From the NCBI GenBank assembly GCA_964539095.1, contig CAZIFL010000001.1:1-64000 (forward strand): a stretch of DNA of 64,000 nucleotides, in the 5' to 3' direction. This document shows positions 24,828 to 33,793 of this stretch, in pieces (position 1 is the first letter of the stretch; each line of letters opens with the position of its first letter). Source of the DNA: DAIPKP01 sp964539095 (GTDB lineage: Bacteria > Synergistota > Synergistia > Synergistales > Aminiphilaceae). The notes beneath the pieces are model-generated. The model saw only the letters and a list, made by a program, of their open reading frames with translations, had not been told where the DNA came from and did not search any database. The position numbers and the translations under genes are program-made.

Positions 24828-25895
24828 GTGAAGATACAATGTGCGGAGGGCATAACGGGAAGAATAATGAAGCTTTCGCCGCTCCGATGGATTCTTTCTT
24901 CCCTGGTATTTGTGGCGTTGAGTGTGGGCGTTCCTTTTCTGATCTGTCAAAAAATCGGAGCCCAGAGTGGTACGCTCAATCCCGCTCTTTTCTCCAAAGC
25001 TCTTCTGGCGAGTATCCTTGGGCTACTTTTCCTTTACTTCCTTACGGATGCCCTGCGTTTATACTACGTTCTTCGGGTTTTGGGGCATCGATTAAAGATC
25101 CTGGATCTTGGAAAGCTGACCTTTATCAATATTCTCTTTTCCAATATTACCCCTTTGGCTACCGGCGGTGGTTTTGCCCAAATCTGGTATCTTTCTCGGC
25201 GAGGTATTCCTCTCGGAGTGGCCACTGCAGCAACAACGCTTCGAACCCTTCTCGCCATGGGGTTTATCTTTCTTCCCGTCCCCTTTCTTGTTCTCAAATT
25301 GCCTCTTTTTCGCGGTAGCGAAATTCTTACCAGCTCCGGTCTTCTCCTCGGTTTTTTTGCCGCTGCGTATCTCTCGCTCTTTCTGCTCATGCTTTTTCGT
25401 CTCAAGTGGTTTCTCTGGATTTTCGACGTGTTTACCCAGGTTCTGGCATGTATCCGTGTGGTGAAGCCAGAAACTCTTGCGTCGTGGAGGCGAGTGCTTT
25501 TTAGAGAGACCGTGCGTTTTTCCCGTTGTATAAAGATCTATCTTCGAGGAGAAAAAAGGGATCTCTTGCTCTCTGTCGCGTGTACCGTTGTTTTTCTCGT
25601 ATCGCTCTTTTCCTTCCCCGCCCTCTTGCTGTGGGGATGGGGGTATTCTTTTAATTATTTTCATGTGACTGGAATGCTGGTGGTCTCCACATGTCTCATG
25701 TATTTTGCCCCGTCTCCCGGGGGATCTGGTTTTGCTGAAGGTGTTTTTGGGATATTCTTTGCCTCCCTAGTAGCTCCTTCGGATCTGGTGGGTATTATTG
25801 TGGCGTGGCGGTTTCTTACCATATATCTGGGTATGTTGATCGGTATTCCCGTGGTGCTGTGTGAGCTGTTCGGAAGAGGTTCAAAGAGTGTGTAA
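24828..25895 (+). CDS. flippase-like membrane protein (LPG synthase TM / AglD family)
   Basis: A 355-residue polytopic protein with about eight transmembrane helices. It matches the family of the transmembrane half of lysylphosphatidylglycerol synthase: the SNITPLATGGGFAQ and FAPSPGGSGFAEG loops are its hallmarks. Members without the synthetase domain are thought to move lipid-linked molecules across membranes. Start GTG 24828. The last bases overlap the start of the next gene, a glycosyltransferase fusion, which suggests the pair acts together in making or translocating a glycolipid. Confidence 0.8.
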   Translation: MKIQCAEGITGRIMKLSPLRWILSSLVFVALSVGVPFLICQKIGAQSGTLNPALFSKALLASILGLLFLYFLTDALRLYYVLRVLGHRLKILDLGKLTFINILFSNITPLATGGGFAQIWYLSRRGIPLGVATAATTLRTLLAMGFIFLPVPFLVLKLPLFRGSEILTSSGLLLGFFAAAYLSLFLLMLFRLKWFLWIFDVFTQVLACIRVVKPETLASWRRVLFRETVRFSRCIKIYLRGEKRDLLLSVACTVVFLVSLFSFPALLLWGWGYSFNYFHVTGMLVVSTCLMYFAPSPGGSGFAEGVFGIFFASLVAPSDLVGIIVAWRFLTIYLGMLIGIPVVLCELFGRGSKSV

Positions 25896-28134
25896 AATAT
25901 CACGATGGAAACTGCTTTTCTATATAAACCTTTTGGTCATCTTCTTGGTGATCTTCTACAAGATGTACCTTCATTTCTTTGAGCAGAACCATGTGGCGGT
26001 GCATGCAGACCAAATTGAAAAAATTGAATCCCTTCTCGAAGGTCGGCAGTCTTTTTCGTTTGCAGTGGTGGGTAATATTAAAAATTCCATAGGCGTTTTT
26101 GAGCGGAAAATCATACCGGAATTAAACAGGAGCGAGGTGGATTTTATCGTCTCCGCAGGCAACGCTGTGAGTGGAGGTGGAGAAGATAAATATCGGGCTC
26201 TTCACCGAACTCTAGGGTATCTTAACAAACCCTACCTGTTGACTTTCGGAGAGGGTGAATACAGTGCTTTTGGAAGTTTTCGGTATTATGACCACTACGG
26301 CCCTTATGTCTTTTCCTTTTCTTCTGGGGGTAATACGTTTCTCTTTCTCGACAGCTCCGGAAAGACCTCTTTTCGATGGCAAATGCGCTGGCTTCGGGAA
26401 GAGATGGAGTCTCCTTCAAGGAGCAATCTTTTTATTTTCATCGGTCATCCTCTGTTGCCGGTAGAAAAAAAGAGCGTTTTTGACTTCCATGACGATTATC
26501 TTGTGGATGAGGAATTCCGGGAGTCCTTACGAAGCGTAATCGAAAATGCTGGGGTTCGCATGGTCTTTTCATCAAATCTCCCCCTGTATTCCTTCCAAAA
26601 GGTGAAGCATACCGGATATGTCGTTACTGGAGGTGCCGGGGGTTTGCTGCTCAACGATGAGCGGAGTTTTTACCACTTTGTGAAAGTCTATGTTCACGGG
26701 AATTCTGTGACCCTGGAGCCTGTGAGACTTGATATTGGGCAGCACACCTTTTTCCGCACCGTCGAGAGTCTCTGGTTCTTTGTGCACTCCCTCTTTTATG
26801 TGGGTTATCTTAACTACCTGCTTTTTGTATGCTCCTTGGGGCTCAGCGCATACTGGTTTTATTTGCTCCTTCTGAAAGAGCGCAATTATTACCCAAATTA
26901 TAATGCTTTTTCTGAGCTTACCTTGAATGCTCCTGTCAGAGTTGCTATGTTAAGTAACAGCTATTTGCCCGTTATTGCGGGAGTGCCGATCTCCATCAAG
27001 CGGCTTGCCTCGGTTCTCTCAAAAATGGGACATCATGTGCTGATCTGTGCTCCCAGATATGAAAAGTATTCCGACTGCGATGAAGAGAATGTCTTCAGAG
27101 TCCCATGCTTTTCCAAAATTTTCGGAGGTCGCGTTATCGCTCTACCGAATATTTTCTCTATAAAAATTTTTAGAAAAATTCGGGAGTTTTCCCCTCACAT
27201 TATCCATATTCATCATCCCTTTTGGATGGGAAGTTTGGGGTTGTGGATAGCTCGGTATCTCAAAATTCCTGTGGTATATACCTACCATACCCGGTTAGAG
27301 CATTATTCGTATGCTGTACCTCTTCCCAAGGCTTTTTTTCGAAATTTCCTTTCTCATGCTCTCATCCGGAGAATTGGTAATAAGTGTGATGCCGTGGTGG
27401 TCCCTACGGAGGCATCGGAATACTATCTGCGCATGATTCGGGTAAAGAGCCCTGTCTTTGTGGTTCCCACAGGTATTGAAACGGAACAATTCCACCAGCC
27501 ATGCTCCGAGGAAGAGAAGGCACAATTACGCGAGGAGCTTGGGATTATGAAGGGGAATAAGGTTCTCTTGAGCGTTTCTCGCCTCAATGCAGAAAAGAAC
27601 ATTGAATTTATGCTGGAGGCTGTGGCATATCTGGTGAGGAAAGGCATGGAAAACTTGAAGTTCATTTTGATTGGAGATGGCCCCGATCGCTCCTCTTTAG
27701 CTCAGGCGGCCCATGCCTTGGGGTTGCGTGATGTTCTTGTTTTTACAGGCTCGGTCTCCCCTGATGCCATCCCCGCCTACTACAGCCTGGGGGATATCTT
27801 TGTTTTTGCATCCACCGCAGAGACTCAAGGGATGGTTATTTTGGAAGCCATGGCAAGCGGCATGCCTGTGGTAGCGATACGAGCCAGTGGGGTTGATGAT
27901 TTTGTCGTAGATGGCGTGACGGGTTTTAAAACGATCCATCATATCGAAGCATGGGCAGAAAAAGTCCATCTATTGCTTGAAGATGATGTTTTGCGAGGGG
28001 AGTTATCCCGTCAAGCCGTATCCATGGCGGAGAGATACCGTGTGGATGCTTTTGGGCTGAAAATGGAGCGAGTCTATGCTCACGTGCTCACCCAACAACA
28101 AAAAGCACATCCTCCAAGCAGAACAAGGTGTTAG
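25888..28134 (+). CDS. fusion of a phosphoesterase-like domain to a GT4 glycosyltransferase
   Basis: A 748-residue protein. After an N-terminal membrane segment (about 8-25) comes a calcineurin-like phosphoesterase fold whose metal motifs are altered: VVGN where GDxH is expected (N63), SAGN (N92), GEGE (121-124) in place of GNHE, and GH (186-187). This domain is probably inactive. A second hydrophobic stretch (about 300-330) leads to a complete GT4 glycosyltransferase with the E645-x7-E653 motif (ETQGMVILEAMASG), most like diacylglycerol glucosyltransferases. Start GTG 25888 (AAGAGG upstream) overlaps the flippase-like gene by 8 bases; GTG 25861 is an alternative. Confidence 0.8.
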   Translation: MCKISRWKLLFYINLLVIFLVIFYKMYLHFFEQNHVAVHADQIEKIESLLEGRQSFSFAVVGNIKNSIGVFERKIIPELNRSEVDFIVSAGNAVSGGGEDKYRALHRTLGYLNKPYLLTFGEGEYSAFGSFRYYDHYGPYVFSFSSGGNTFLFLDSSGKTSFRWQMRWLREEMESPSRSNLFIFIGHPLLPVEKKSVFDFHDDYLVDEEFRESLRSVIENAGVRMVFSSNLPLYSFQKVKHTGYVVTGGAGGLLLNDERSFYHFVKVYVHGNSVTLEPVRLDIGQHTFFRTVESLWFFVHSLFYVGYLNYLLFVCSLGLSAYWFYLLLLKERNYYPNYNAFSELTLNAPVRVAMLSNSYLPVIAGVPISIKRLASVLSKMGHHVLICAPRYEKYSDCDEENVFRVPCFSKIFGGRVIALPNIFSIKIFRKIREFSPHIIHIHHPFWMGSLGLWIARYLKIPVVYTYHTRLEHYSYAVPLPKAFFRNFLSHALIRRIGNKCDAVVVPTEASEYYLRMIRVKSPVFVVPTGIETEQFHQPCSEEEKAQLREELGIMKGNKVLLSVSRLNAEKNIEFMLEAVAYLVRKGMENLKFILIGDGPDRSSLAQAAHALGLRDVLVFTGSVSPDAIPAYYSLGDIFVFASTAETQGMVILEAMASGMPVVAIRASGVDDFVVDGVTGFKTIHHIEAWAEKVHLLLEDDVLRGELSRQAVSMAERYRVDAFGLKMERVYAHVLTQQQKAHPPSRTRC

Positions 28135-28148
28135 CATGGCCAGTTTTC

Positions 28149-28259
28149 TTGACAAAGAGCGGAAGAGAGTGTTACTTTGGTAAAATAGAGAATTACGTGG
28201 TTTGCCGGTCTGTTCCCGCTCTTCCGTGTGTGTAGAAGATCGGTACGATACGGTATAAT
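28149..28259 (+). promoter_or_regulatory. promoter region of the TRAP transporter
   Basis: Two candidates: TTGACA (28149-28154) with TACTTT (28173-28178) at 18 bases spacing, and a perfect -10 TATAAT (28254-28259) with only a weak -35. The second lies 92 bases before dctP. Confidence 0.4.
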
Positions 28260-28351
28260 TCTGGGAGGGGGTGGTTTATGCAAGGTGCTTGTGTTCTGAC
28301 GTTACGAAGGTGCAGATACAGGTTTCTACAAATCTCAAGGGAGGTGTTTCA

Positions 28352-29416
28352 ATGAAACGTACGAATGTGATGGTCTTTGGAGTGGTTTTCTCTGTACTTG
28401 CAGCCCTTCTGGTGATGGGTTGCGTATCCCCCGGGATCGCGAAGGAGAAGGTTTATAACTGGAAATTCCAGAGCCATCATACCCCGGGATCTCTTGCTGT
28501 CGAATCTGCGATCAAACCCTTTATCGAAAGGGTGGACAAAATGTCCGGAGGCAGGTTGAAGATAAGCCTGCACTATGCGGGAGAGCTGGTGGGCTATGCT
28601 GAGGTGGATGAGGCCCTTCAGGCGAACATGATCCAGATAGCCAATACGAGTTCCCTCTTTTTCAGAGGTTCGCTCCCCATGGGATGGATGTCCGCGCCGA
28701 ATATGCCTCCCTTTGTTACCCGAACCAACGATGAGTTCAACGAACTGTTTCATCATCGGGGGATCGACAGGCTCGTAGGAGAGGCTCTGGAAGAGCGGGG
28801 AATCAAGTTCCTCGGCAGTCACAGCGTGGGGAACACCTACTTCTGGAGCAATAAGCCCATGAACTCTCTGGAAGATCTCAAGGGATTCAAGGTGCGCTTC
28901 TTCGGCTCCATGTCAGACTGTGTGGAGCATTTTGGGGCTGCTCCGGTTATGCTCCCTCATCCCGAGACCTACATGGCTATCGCCATGGGCACTCTCGACG
29001 GCAGCGGCACTGCCTGGTGGCTCTATAGGGATCTCAAGCTCTACGAGGTATGCCCCTACTTCATCGGTCCTGCCATGCAGGTTCCTCAGGGGATGGAGCT
29101 TTGGGTTTCCAAGATCGCCTGGGATGAGCTTCCCGAAGATCTTCAGGCCATCGTAGAGGTAGCGGCCAGCGCTTTCAATACCGACTACATGGATGCGGTT
29201 ACCATGCAGGAGAAGGAGATGTTCAACAAGTCCTTCGCTGAGTGGGGGACTACCTACATGGAGTTCAGCGATGAAGACGTGAACAGAATCACCAACGAGT
29301 TCTCCCTCCCCTATCTGGATAAGGTTGCTGCAGAGCAGGGAGCCAAGGATCCTAGGGTTATCCAGGCCGTGGAGATCATCAAGCAGTTCATGAAAGACTA
29401 CGGCTACATAAACTAA
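28352..29416 (+). CDS. dctP: TRAP transporter solute-binding lipoprotein
   Basis: A 354-residue DctP-family protein. The signal ends LLVMGC with a lipobox-like cysteine, and the fold shows the usual HTPGSLAVES start and the SNKPMNSLEDLKGFKVR segment that contributes the carboxylate-binding arginine. It binds an organic acid outside the cytoplasm and delivers it to the DctQM permease encoded directly after it. AGGGAGG lies before ATG 28352. A hairpin after its stop probably makes dctP mRNA more abundant than dctQM. The substrate cannot be read from the sequence; C4-dicarboxylates or related acids are usual. Confidence 0.92.
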   Translation: MKRTNVMVFGVVFSVLAALLVMGCVSPGIAKEKVYNWKFQSHHTPGSLAVESAIKPFIERVDKMSGGRLKISLHYAGELVGYAEVDEALQANMIQIANTSSLFFRGSLPMGWMSAPNMPPFVTRTNDEFNELFHHRGIDRLVGEALEERGIKFLGSHSVGNTYFWSNKPMNSLEDLKGFKVRFFGSMSDCVEHFGAAPVMLPHPETYMAIAMGTLDGSGTAWWLYRDLKLYEVCPYFIGPAMQVPQGMELWVSKIAWDELPEDLQAIVEVAASAFNTDYMDAVTMQEKEMFNKSFAEWGTTYMEFSDEDVNRITNEFSLPYLDKVAAEQGAKDPRVIQAVEIIKQFMKDYGYIN

Positions 29417-29431
29417 TAGGCTTCGTCGGGA

Positions 29432-29464
29432 GACCCCCTTCTCTTTTTTCGGGGAAGGGGGTTC
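29432..29464 (+). terminator. partial terminator between dctP and dctQ
   Basis: GACCCCCTTC pairs with GAAGGGGGTTC around a T-rich loop, followed by a T-rich tail (TTTGCTTTCTTTTT). Its place inside the operon suggests attenuation rather than a full stop. Confidence 0.65.
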
Positions 29465-29512
29465 TTTGCTTTCTTTTTCCCGAAGGTCGAAGCGCTTAGA
29501 GAGGTGAGGCGA

Positions 29513-30058
29513 TTGTATTTTCTCAGAGGTTTTATCAAAGTGGTAGATTTTGTAAATGATAGAATGGGCAAGATCGTAAGCTTCCTTATCTATCCCATCA
29601 TGCTCGTCCTGGTGTACGAAGTCCTCATGCGGTATTACTTTAACCGTCCAACCATTTGGGCTCATGAAACATCCTGCATGCTCTACGGGGCCCACTTTGT
29701 TCTGGGAGGGGCCTACGCTCTGCAGCATGATGCCTTTGTGAATGTTGAGGTCTTCTATGTGCGACTTCCCCGGCGTGTACAGGCTGTGGTGGATCTCCTT
29801 ACCTGGAGCATGTTCTACATCTTTGTGGGAGTACTGCTTTGGAAGAGCCTTCCCTGGGCGCTAAAGAGCTTTGCTGTGCTTGAGCGATCCGACAGTACAT
29901 GGGGCCCCCAAATCTGGCCCATAAAGTGGACCATTCCTCTGGCGGCGTTTTTCATGCTTCTTCAGGGAATGACAAAGACCATGAAAGATCTTTTCATGGT
30001 GGTAACCGGACGGGAACTTATTCCTGCAGCAGATCCGGAATCTCCGGCTGGGAACTGA
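29513..30058 (+). CDS. dctQ: TRAP transporter small membrane subunit
   Basis: A 181-residue protein with four transmembrane helices, typical of DctQ. The motifs VLVYEVLMRYYFNRPTIWAHE and GGAYALQHDAFVNV are family hallmarks. It forms the small permease subunit with DctM. The start is likely TTG 29513, because GAGGTGAGG is spaced for it; GTG 29504 is in frame but sits inside that site. dctM follows after 9 bases. Confidence 0.88.
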   Translation: MYFLRGFIKVVDFVNDRMGKIVSFLIYPIMLVLVYEVLMRYYFNRPTIWAHETSCMLYGAHFVLGGAYALQHDAFVNVEVFYVRLPRRVQAVVDLLTWSMFYIFVGVLLWKSLPWALKSFAVLERSDSTWGPQIWPIKWTIPLAAFFMLLQGMTKTMKDLFMVVTGRELIPAADPESPAGN

Positions 30059-30067
30059 GGTGAATCC

Positions 30068-31381
30068 ATGGATATAGGAGTTATTTCAATTTTTCTTTTC
30101 GCCAGCATGTTTCTTCTGCTGCTTTCGGGGCTTCCCGTGGCCTTTGTTCTCGGTGGGCTTGCTACAGTTTTTGCGGCCATCTTCTGGGGGCCCCAGTCAC
30201 TTTTTATCATCGTTGCCAGAACCTACTCCATGATGTCTACCACCACCCTGGTGGCGGCGCCTCTTTTTGTGCTGATGGCGGTGGTTTTGGAGCGTTCCGG
30301 TGTGGCGGAAGATCTTTTCGAGATGATGTACCGGTGGTCCGGAGGTATTAAGGGAGGATTGGCTGTAGGAACAGTGCTGGCCTGCACCCTTATCGCTGCC
30401 ATGTCCGGCATCGCCTCCACTGGTGTGGTGGTGATGGGGGTTATGGCCCTCCCCGCCATGCTCAAGCGTGGATACGATAAGCAGATCGCCACGGGGTGTA
30501 TCCTCGCCGGAGGCGTTCTAGGCCCCCTGGTTCCTCCCAGCATCGCCCTGGTGCTCTACGGCACCATCGCTCAGGTCTCCATCGGGGAACTCTTTGCGGG
30601 AGGCATGGGTGCGGGGATGCTCTGCTCTGCCCTTATTATCGGTTACATCCTGATCCGCTGCTATCTCAACCCCAAACTGGGTCCCCCCATTCCCGAGGAG
30701 GAGCGGGCGGATTGGAAGGCCAAGGTGGCTTCCCTCAAGGGGGTTGTGCTCCCCCTGCTTCTTATCACCGCTGTGCTGGGGTCTATTTACAGCGGCATCG
30801 CTACCCCCACCGAGGCAGCGGCAGTAGGGGCCTTCGGAGCTTTCGTCTGTAGCGCACTACATCGGCGGCTTACCTGGGATCTTATCAAGAGTGTGGCCTA
30901 TACCACCATCCAGGTTCAGGGCTTTATGATGTGGATTCTCTTCGCTGCTCAGGCTTTTGCAGCGGTCTATATGGGGCTGGGAGCTTCGAGAATGGTCATC
31001 CGGCTGGTGGAATCCTATGAGATCGGCTGGTGGACCATGCTCATCGCCATTCAGGTGGTCTGGTTCCTCCTTGGGCTTGTGATCGATGCCTGGAGTATCC
31101 TCATGATCACCCTTCCCATCCTGCTTCCTCTCATTCCGCTTTACGGCTTCGATCCTCTCTGGCTCGGGGTTCTCTACGCGGTAAATACCCAGACGGGATA
31201 CCTTACCCCTCCCTTCGGCACCATGCTCTTCATGATGAAGGGTATCGCCCCCAAGGAGGTGACCATGAACGATATCTATCGTTCCATAGTCCCCTTTGTG
31301 GCCACCCAGCTTTTCTGTCTGGCCCTCTGCATAGCCTTTCCGGTGCTGGTCACCTGGCTTCCGGATCTTCTCTTCAAGTAG
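30068..31381 (+). CDS. dctM: TRAP transporter large permease subunit
   Basis: A 437-residue protein with 12 or more transmembrane helices. It has the DctM patterns LSGLPVAFVLGGLA near the N-terminus, MSGIASTGVVVMG, GPLVPPS and TPTEAAAVGAFGA. It is the ion-coupled transport subunit that works with DctP and DctQ; these systems usually use Na+. GAGGTGAA lies upstream of ATG 30068. A perfect 24-base hairpin follows the gene as terminator. Confidence 0.92.
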   Translation: MDIGVISIFLFASMFLLLLSGLPVAFVLGGLATVFAAIFWGPQSLFIIVARTYSMMSTTTLVAAPLFVLMAVVLERSGVAEDLFEMMYRWSGGIKGGLAVGTVLACTLIAAMSGIASTGVVVMGVMALPAMLKRGYDKQIATGCILAGGVLGPLVPPSIALVLYGTIAQVSIGELFAGGMGAGMLCSALIIGYILIRCYLNPKLGPPIPEEERADWKAKVASLKGVVLPLLLITAVLGSIYSGIATPTEAAAVGAFGAFVCSALHRRLTWDLIKSVAYTTIQVQGFMMWILFAAQAFAAVYMGLGASRMVIRLVESYEIGWWTMLIAIQVVWFLLGLVIDAWSILMITLPILLPLIPLYGFDPLWLGVLYAVNTQTGYLTPPFGTMLFMMKGIAPKEVTMNDIYRSIVPFVATQLFCLALCIAFPVLVTWLPDLLFK

Positions 31382-31417
31382 CAGAGGTGCACGTTCGCAT
31401 TCGCACAGTGTATGTAC

Positions 31418-31470
31418 GTAAAGAAAGACGTGAGGCGGCCTCAAAAAGGCCGCCTCACGTCTTTCTTTAC
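31418..31470. terminator. 24-base perfect hairpin between convergent genes
   Basis: A perfect 24-base stem (31418-31441 with 31447-31470) with a 5-base loop CAAAA. A-rich and T-rich ends make it suitable as a terminator for both dctM (+) and the TolB-like gene (-). Confidence 0.9.
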
Positions 31471-31478
31471 TGTGATTT

Positions 31479-32441
31479 TTAGTGAGCCGAGGAAGGGCTA
31501 TCTCCCCGAGAGAAAAGACGCTCCGGGGGAGAACCTTTAAGGGATTGGCGAAAGATGCTGAAGGGAAAACCTTCCCGTGCAGCCTCTTCCGGGGTGTATC
31601 CCGAAAAGATAAAATCCTCTCCACCAGGAAGCCATGCGGGGTGAAGAGCACAGATGTTGTTATCTGTGAGTCTTCGAGTGTTTCCATCCTTGGGAGTGTA
31701 GAGAAAGATGGCGGAAAGCAGCGGAATATCCAGCTTCTGCCACTCCTCGGTCCCTTCTATCTCCGCATCGAAAAGCCATTTGCTTCCGTCGGGGGATACA
31801 GAAAAATGAACCGCACTGGAGGCAAAGGCCTCCCCAAGAATGGAGAAGAGAGGCATCTTTCCCATTACCACCCCCCGCTCTACGTCAATTTGGTAGAGAC
31901 TGTCCAGATCCTGGGCAAAGACCGAGGTTCCCCGGGCGGACCAAAAGGGACTGTAGAGCCCTCCCTGTTCCGGCGCGAGAATGCGGAAGGCTTCATCCTT
32001 CAGCGTAAGTAATCCAAGGACCCAATCCCCCAGATCTCCCATCCAGTGGTTGAAGAGTAGCGAGCTCCCATCGGGGGACCATCGAGGGCCGTAGCTGTTC
32101 TCTCCGGGGATGGAGGAAAAGAGGCGCACCTCCCCAGGTTCCTCCCCCTTGGAAAGAGGGACAACACCGATCATGCGGTCTCCCCCTTCGGTGTAGAAGG
32201 TAAAGGCCACCATGTCTCCCCGGGGAGAGATTTCGGGATCGTATCCCTGGGCGATTTTCTGAGGAGAGGAGCCCTGAAGATCTGTGAGAAATATGGAGTC
32301 TTCCACAGAAAAGATAACTTTTGGCACGTTCCCTGCAGCCTTTTCCAGAAAAAGTGGCGAAACGAAAAGGAAAAAGCAGAGGATCCCTATGCCAAGGCGG
32401 GGGAGATACAACAATACATCTTTGAAACGTTTCATTTTCAT
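31479..32441 (-). CDS. exported TolB-like beta-propeller protein
   Basis: A 320-residue protein. A basic N-terminus and hydrophobic stretch (about residues 10-33) form a signal or anchor; the rest has repeated WD40-like PD40 blades (GYDPEISPRGDMVAF, GPRWSPDGSSLLF, FSVSPDGSKWLF, HPAWLPGGEDFIFSG). It is probably periplasmic and may bind envelope proteins. Start ATG 32441 follows GGGAGG; the longer open frame begins 19 codons earlier without such a site. No Tol/Pal neighbours are present. Confidence 0.78.
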   Translation of the reverse strand: MKMKRFKDVLLYLPRLGIGILCFFLFVSPLFLEKAAGNVPKVIFSVEDSIFLTDLQGSSPQKIAQGYDPEISPRGDMVAFTFYTEGGDRMIGVVPLSKGEEPGEVRLFSSIPGENSYGPRWSPDGSSLLFNHWMGDLGDWVLGLLTLKDEAFRILAPEQGGLYSPFWSARGTSVFAQDLDSLYQIDVERGVVMGKMPLFSILGEAFASSAVHFSVSPDGSKWLFDAEIEGTEEWQKLDIPLLSAIFLYTPKDGNTRRLTDNNICALHPAWLPGGEDFIFSGYTPEEAAREGFPFSIFRQSLKGSPPERLFSRGDSPSSAH

Positions 32442-32641
32442 GTAAAAAATTTCCTCCCTTTCTTTGGATTTTTCCCAACGTGGCCAATCCCTTTTCATTA
32501 TACTCCGGAAAGAGAAAAAGAGCCTCCGTAATGCGAGGGGAGTTTGTAAAAATATGCTCTCGTTGATACTATGATATCCTATGCTGGCAGAGTAGTCTGG
32601 GGCGGTTTTTTATGGAGCTGTGAAGTGAAGGAGGGAATGGG

Positions 32642-33679
32642 ATGAAACGAGTGGTGGCAATTCTGACGGGAGGAACCATAGCTAGCGCCGTAGGCGGGGA
32701 CGGGGCACTTCCGGATACAAAAAGCTCCGGCAGGCTCGAGGATCTTCTGCGGAGCTTCTACCGGGATCGGGATGTGGAGGTTTCCATGGTGCAGCCCTGG
32801 GGAAATCCGGGGTACGATAGCTCTGACATCGGTCCCCTTCAGTGGATCGATCTTGCCCGGGTAGTGGTGGAAGAGATGGAAAAGGGGGATCTCCTGGGGG
32901 TTATTATTCTGCACGGCACGGATACCATGGCCTATACCGCCTCATGGCTCGCCATAGCTCTTCGAGGAATTCCCATACCGGTGATTCTCACGGGAAGCCA
33001 GCTTACTCTGGATTATACCCCGGAGGATGTGCTGGTGAACCTTCGGGGGGCCGCCCAAGTGACCTGTACCCGCACCGTGGGGGTGTGGATCTACTTCAAC
33101 TGGAAGCTCATTCCCGGAGAGCGGGGACATAAGGCCCGGGCCACCCATCCAGATGCGTTCATCGTGCAGAACGGCATGCCCATATCTTTTCACCCCGAAT
33201 GGGCTCTTCGTACGCACGAAGATTCGTCGGAAGAGATAGCCTGGTCCCCCCCAAAACCGCTACTCCCTCTTCTCTGGGGTGATCTGTCTCCCTCGTTTTG
33301 GAGCGATCGGCGGAAAGAGCTTCGATGGATTTTCTGCGCCCCGGGTATCCTCCCCGTTTTTTCCGGTGAGGAGCGCCTTCTTGGACTGCTGGGGTTTGGC
33401 TCCGGCAATGCTCCTCAGGAGGTGCTTCATGCTCTTGATGACGCGTGGCCCGGGGAGGTAAAGCCCATCATCCTTGCCTGTAGCCAAGCTGAAGGGGATA
33501 GGAAAAAACCCGATGCCTACGGCGATGTGGGGATAGCTTCGCTCAAGAGCCGGGGGTTTCTCGTCTGGAACCAGGGGGATGCCTCACTGGAGTTTGTCCA
33601 TGCCCTGGGGTGGTACGCCCTGCTCTGCGATCCCGAGGATCCCGAGACCATACTGAGGGAGTACCTTCAGAAAGTTTGA
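32642..33679 (+). CDS. ansA: L-asparaginase, cytoplasmic type
   Basis: A 345-residue asparaginase/glutaminase-family protein. The first active-site threonine lies in LTGGTIAS (T12), and the second motif is HGTDT (T93, D94). There is no signal peptide, so a cytoplasmic AnsA-type enzyme converting asparagine to aspartate and ammonia is likely. Amino-acid breakdown fits a fermenting anaerobe. GGAGGGAATGGG lies before ATG 32642. It is convergent with gltX, separated by a long hairpin. Confidence 0.88.
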   Translation: MKRVVAILTGGTIASAVGGDGALPDTKSSGRLEDLLRSFYRDRDVEVSMVQPWGNPGYDSSDIGPLQWIDLARVVVEEMEKGDLLGVIILHGTDTMAYTASWLAIALRGIPIPVILTGSQLTLDYTPEDVLVNLRGAAQVTCTRTVGVWIYFNWKLIPGERGHKARATHPDAFIVQNGMPISFHPEWALRTHEDSSEEIAWSPPKPLLPLLWGDLSPSFWSDRRKELRWIFCAPGILPVFSGEERLLGLLGFGSGNAPQEVLHALDDAWPGEVKPIILACSQAEGDRKKPDAYGDVGIASLKSRGFLVWNQGDASLEFVHALGWYALLCDPEDPETILREYLQKV

Positions 33680-33727
33680 TGCCAATGCTCCCCACAGGTC
33701 TTTTTGGAGCAATTTCTAGAAATTTTT

Positions 33728-33783
33728 GCCGCAGAGACCCTCAAGGGCGAATCCGAGGATTCATTCTTGGGGGTCTCTGCGGC
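33728..33783. repeat. long imperfect hairpin between ansA and gltX
   Basis: GCCGCAGAGACCC (33728-33740) pairs perfectly with GGGTCTCTGCGGC (33771-33783). Inside, CAAG/CTTG and GAATC/GATTC extend the stem. It lacks a clear T run on either strand, so termination is possible but not shown. Confidence 0.7.
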
Positions 33784-33793
33784 TCGGCCTCTT

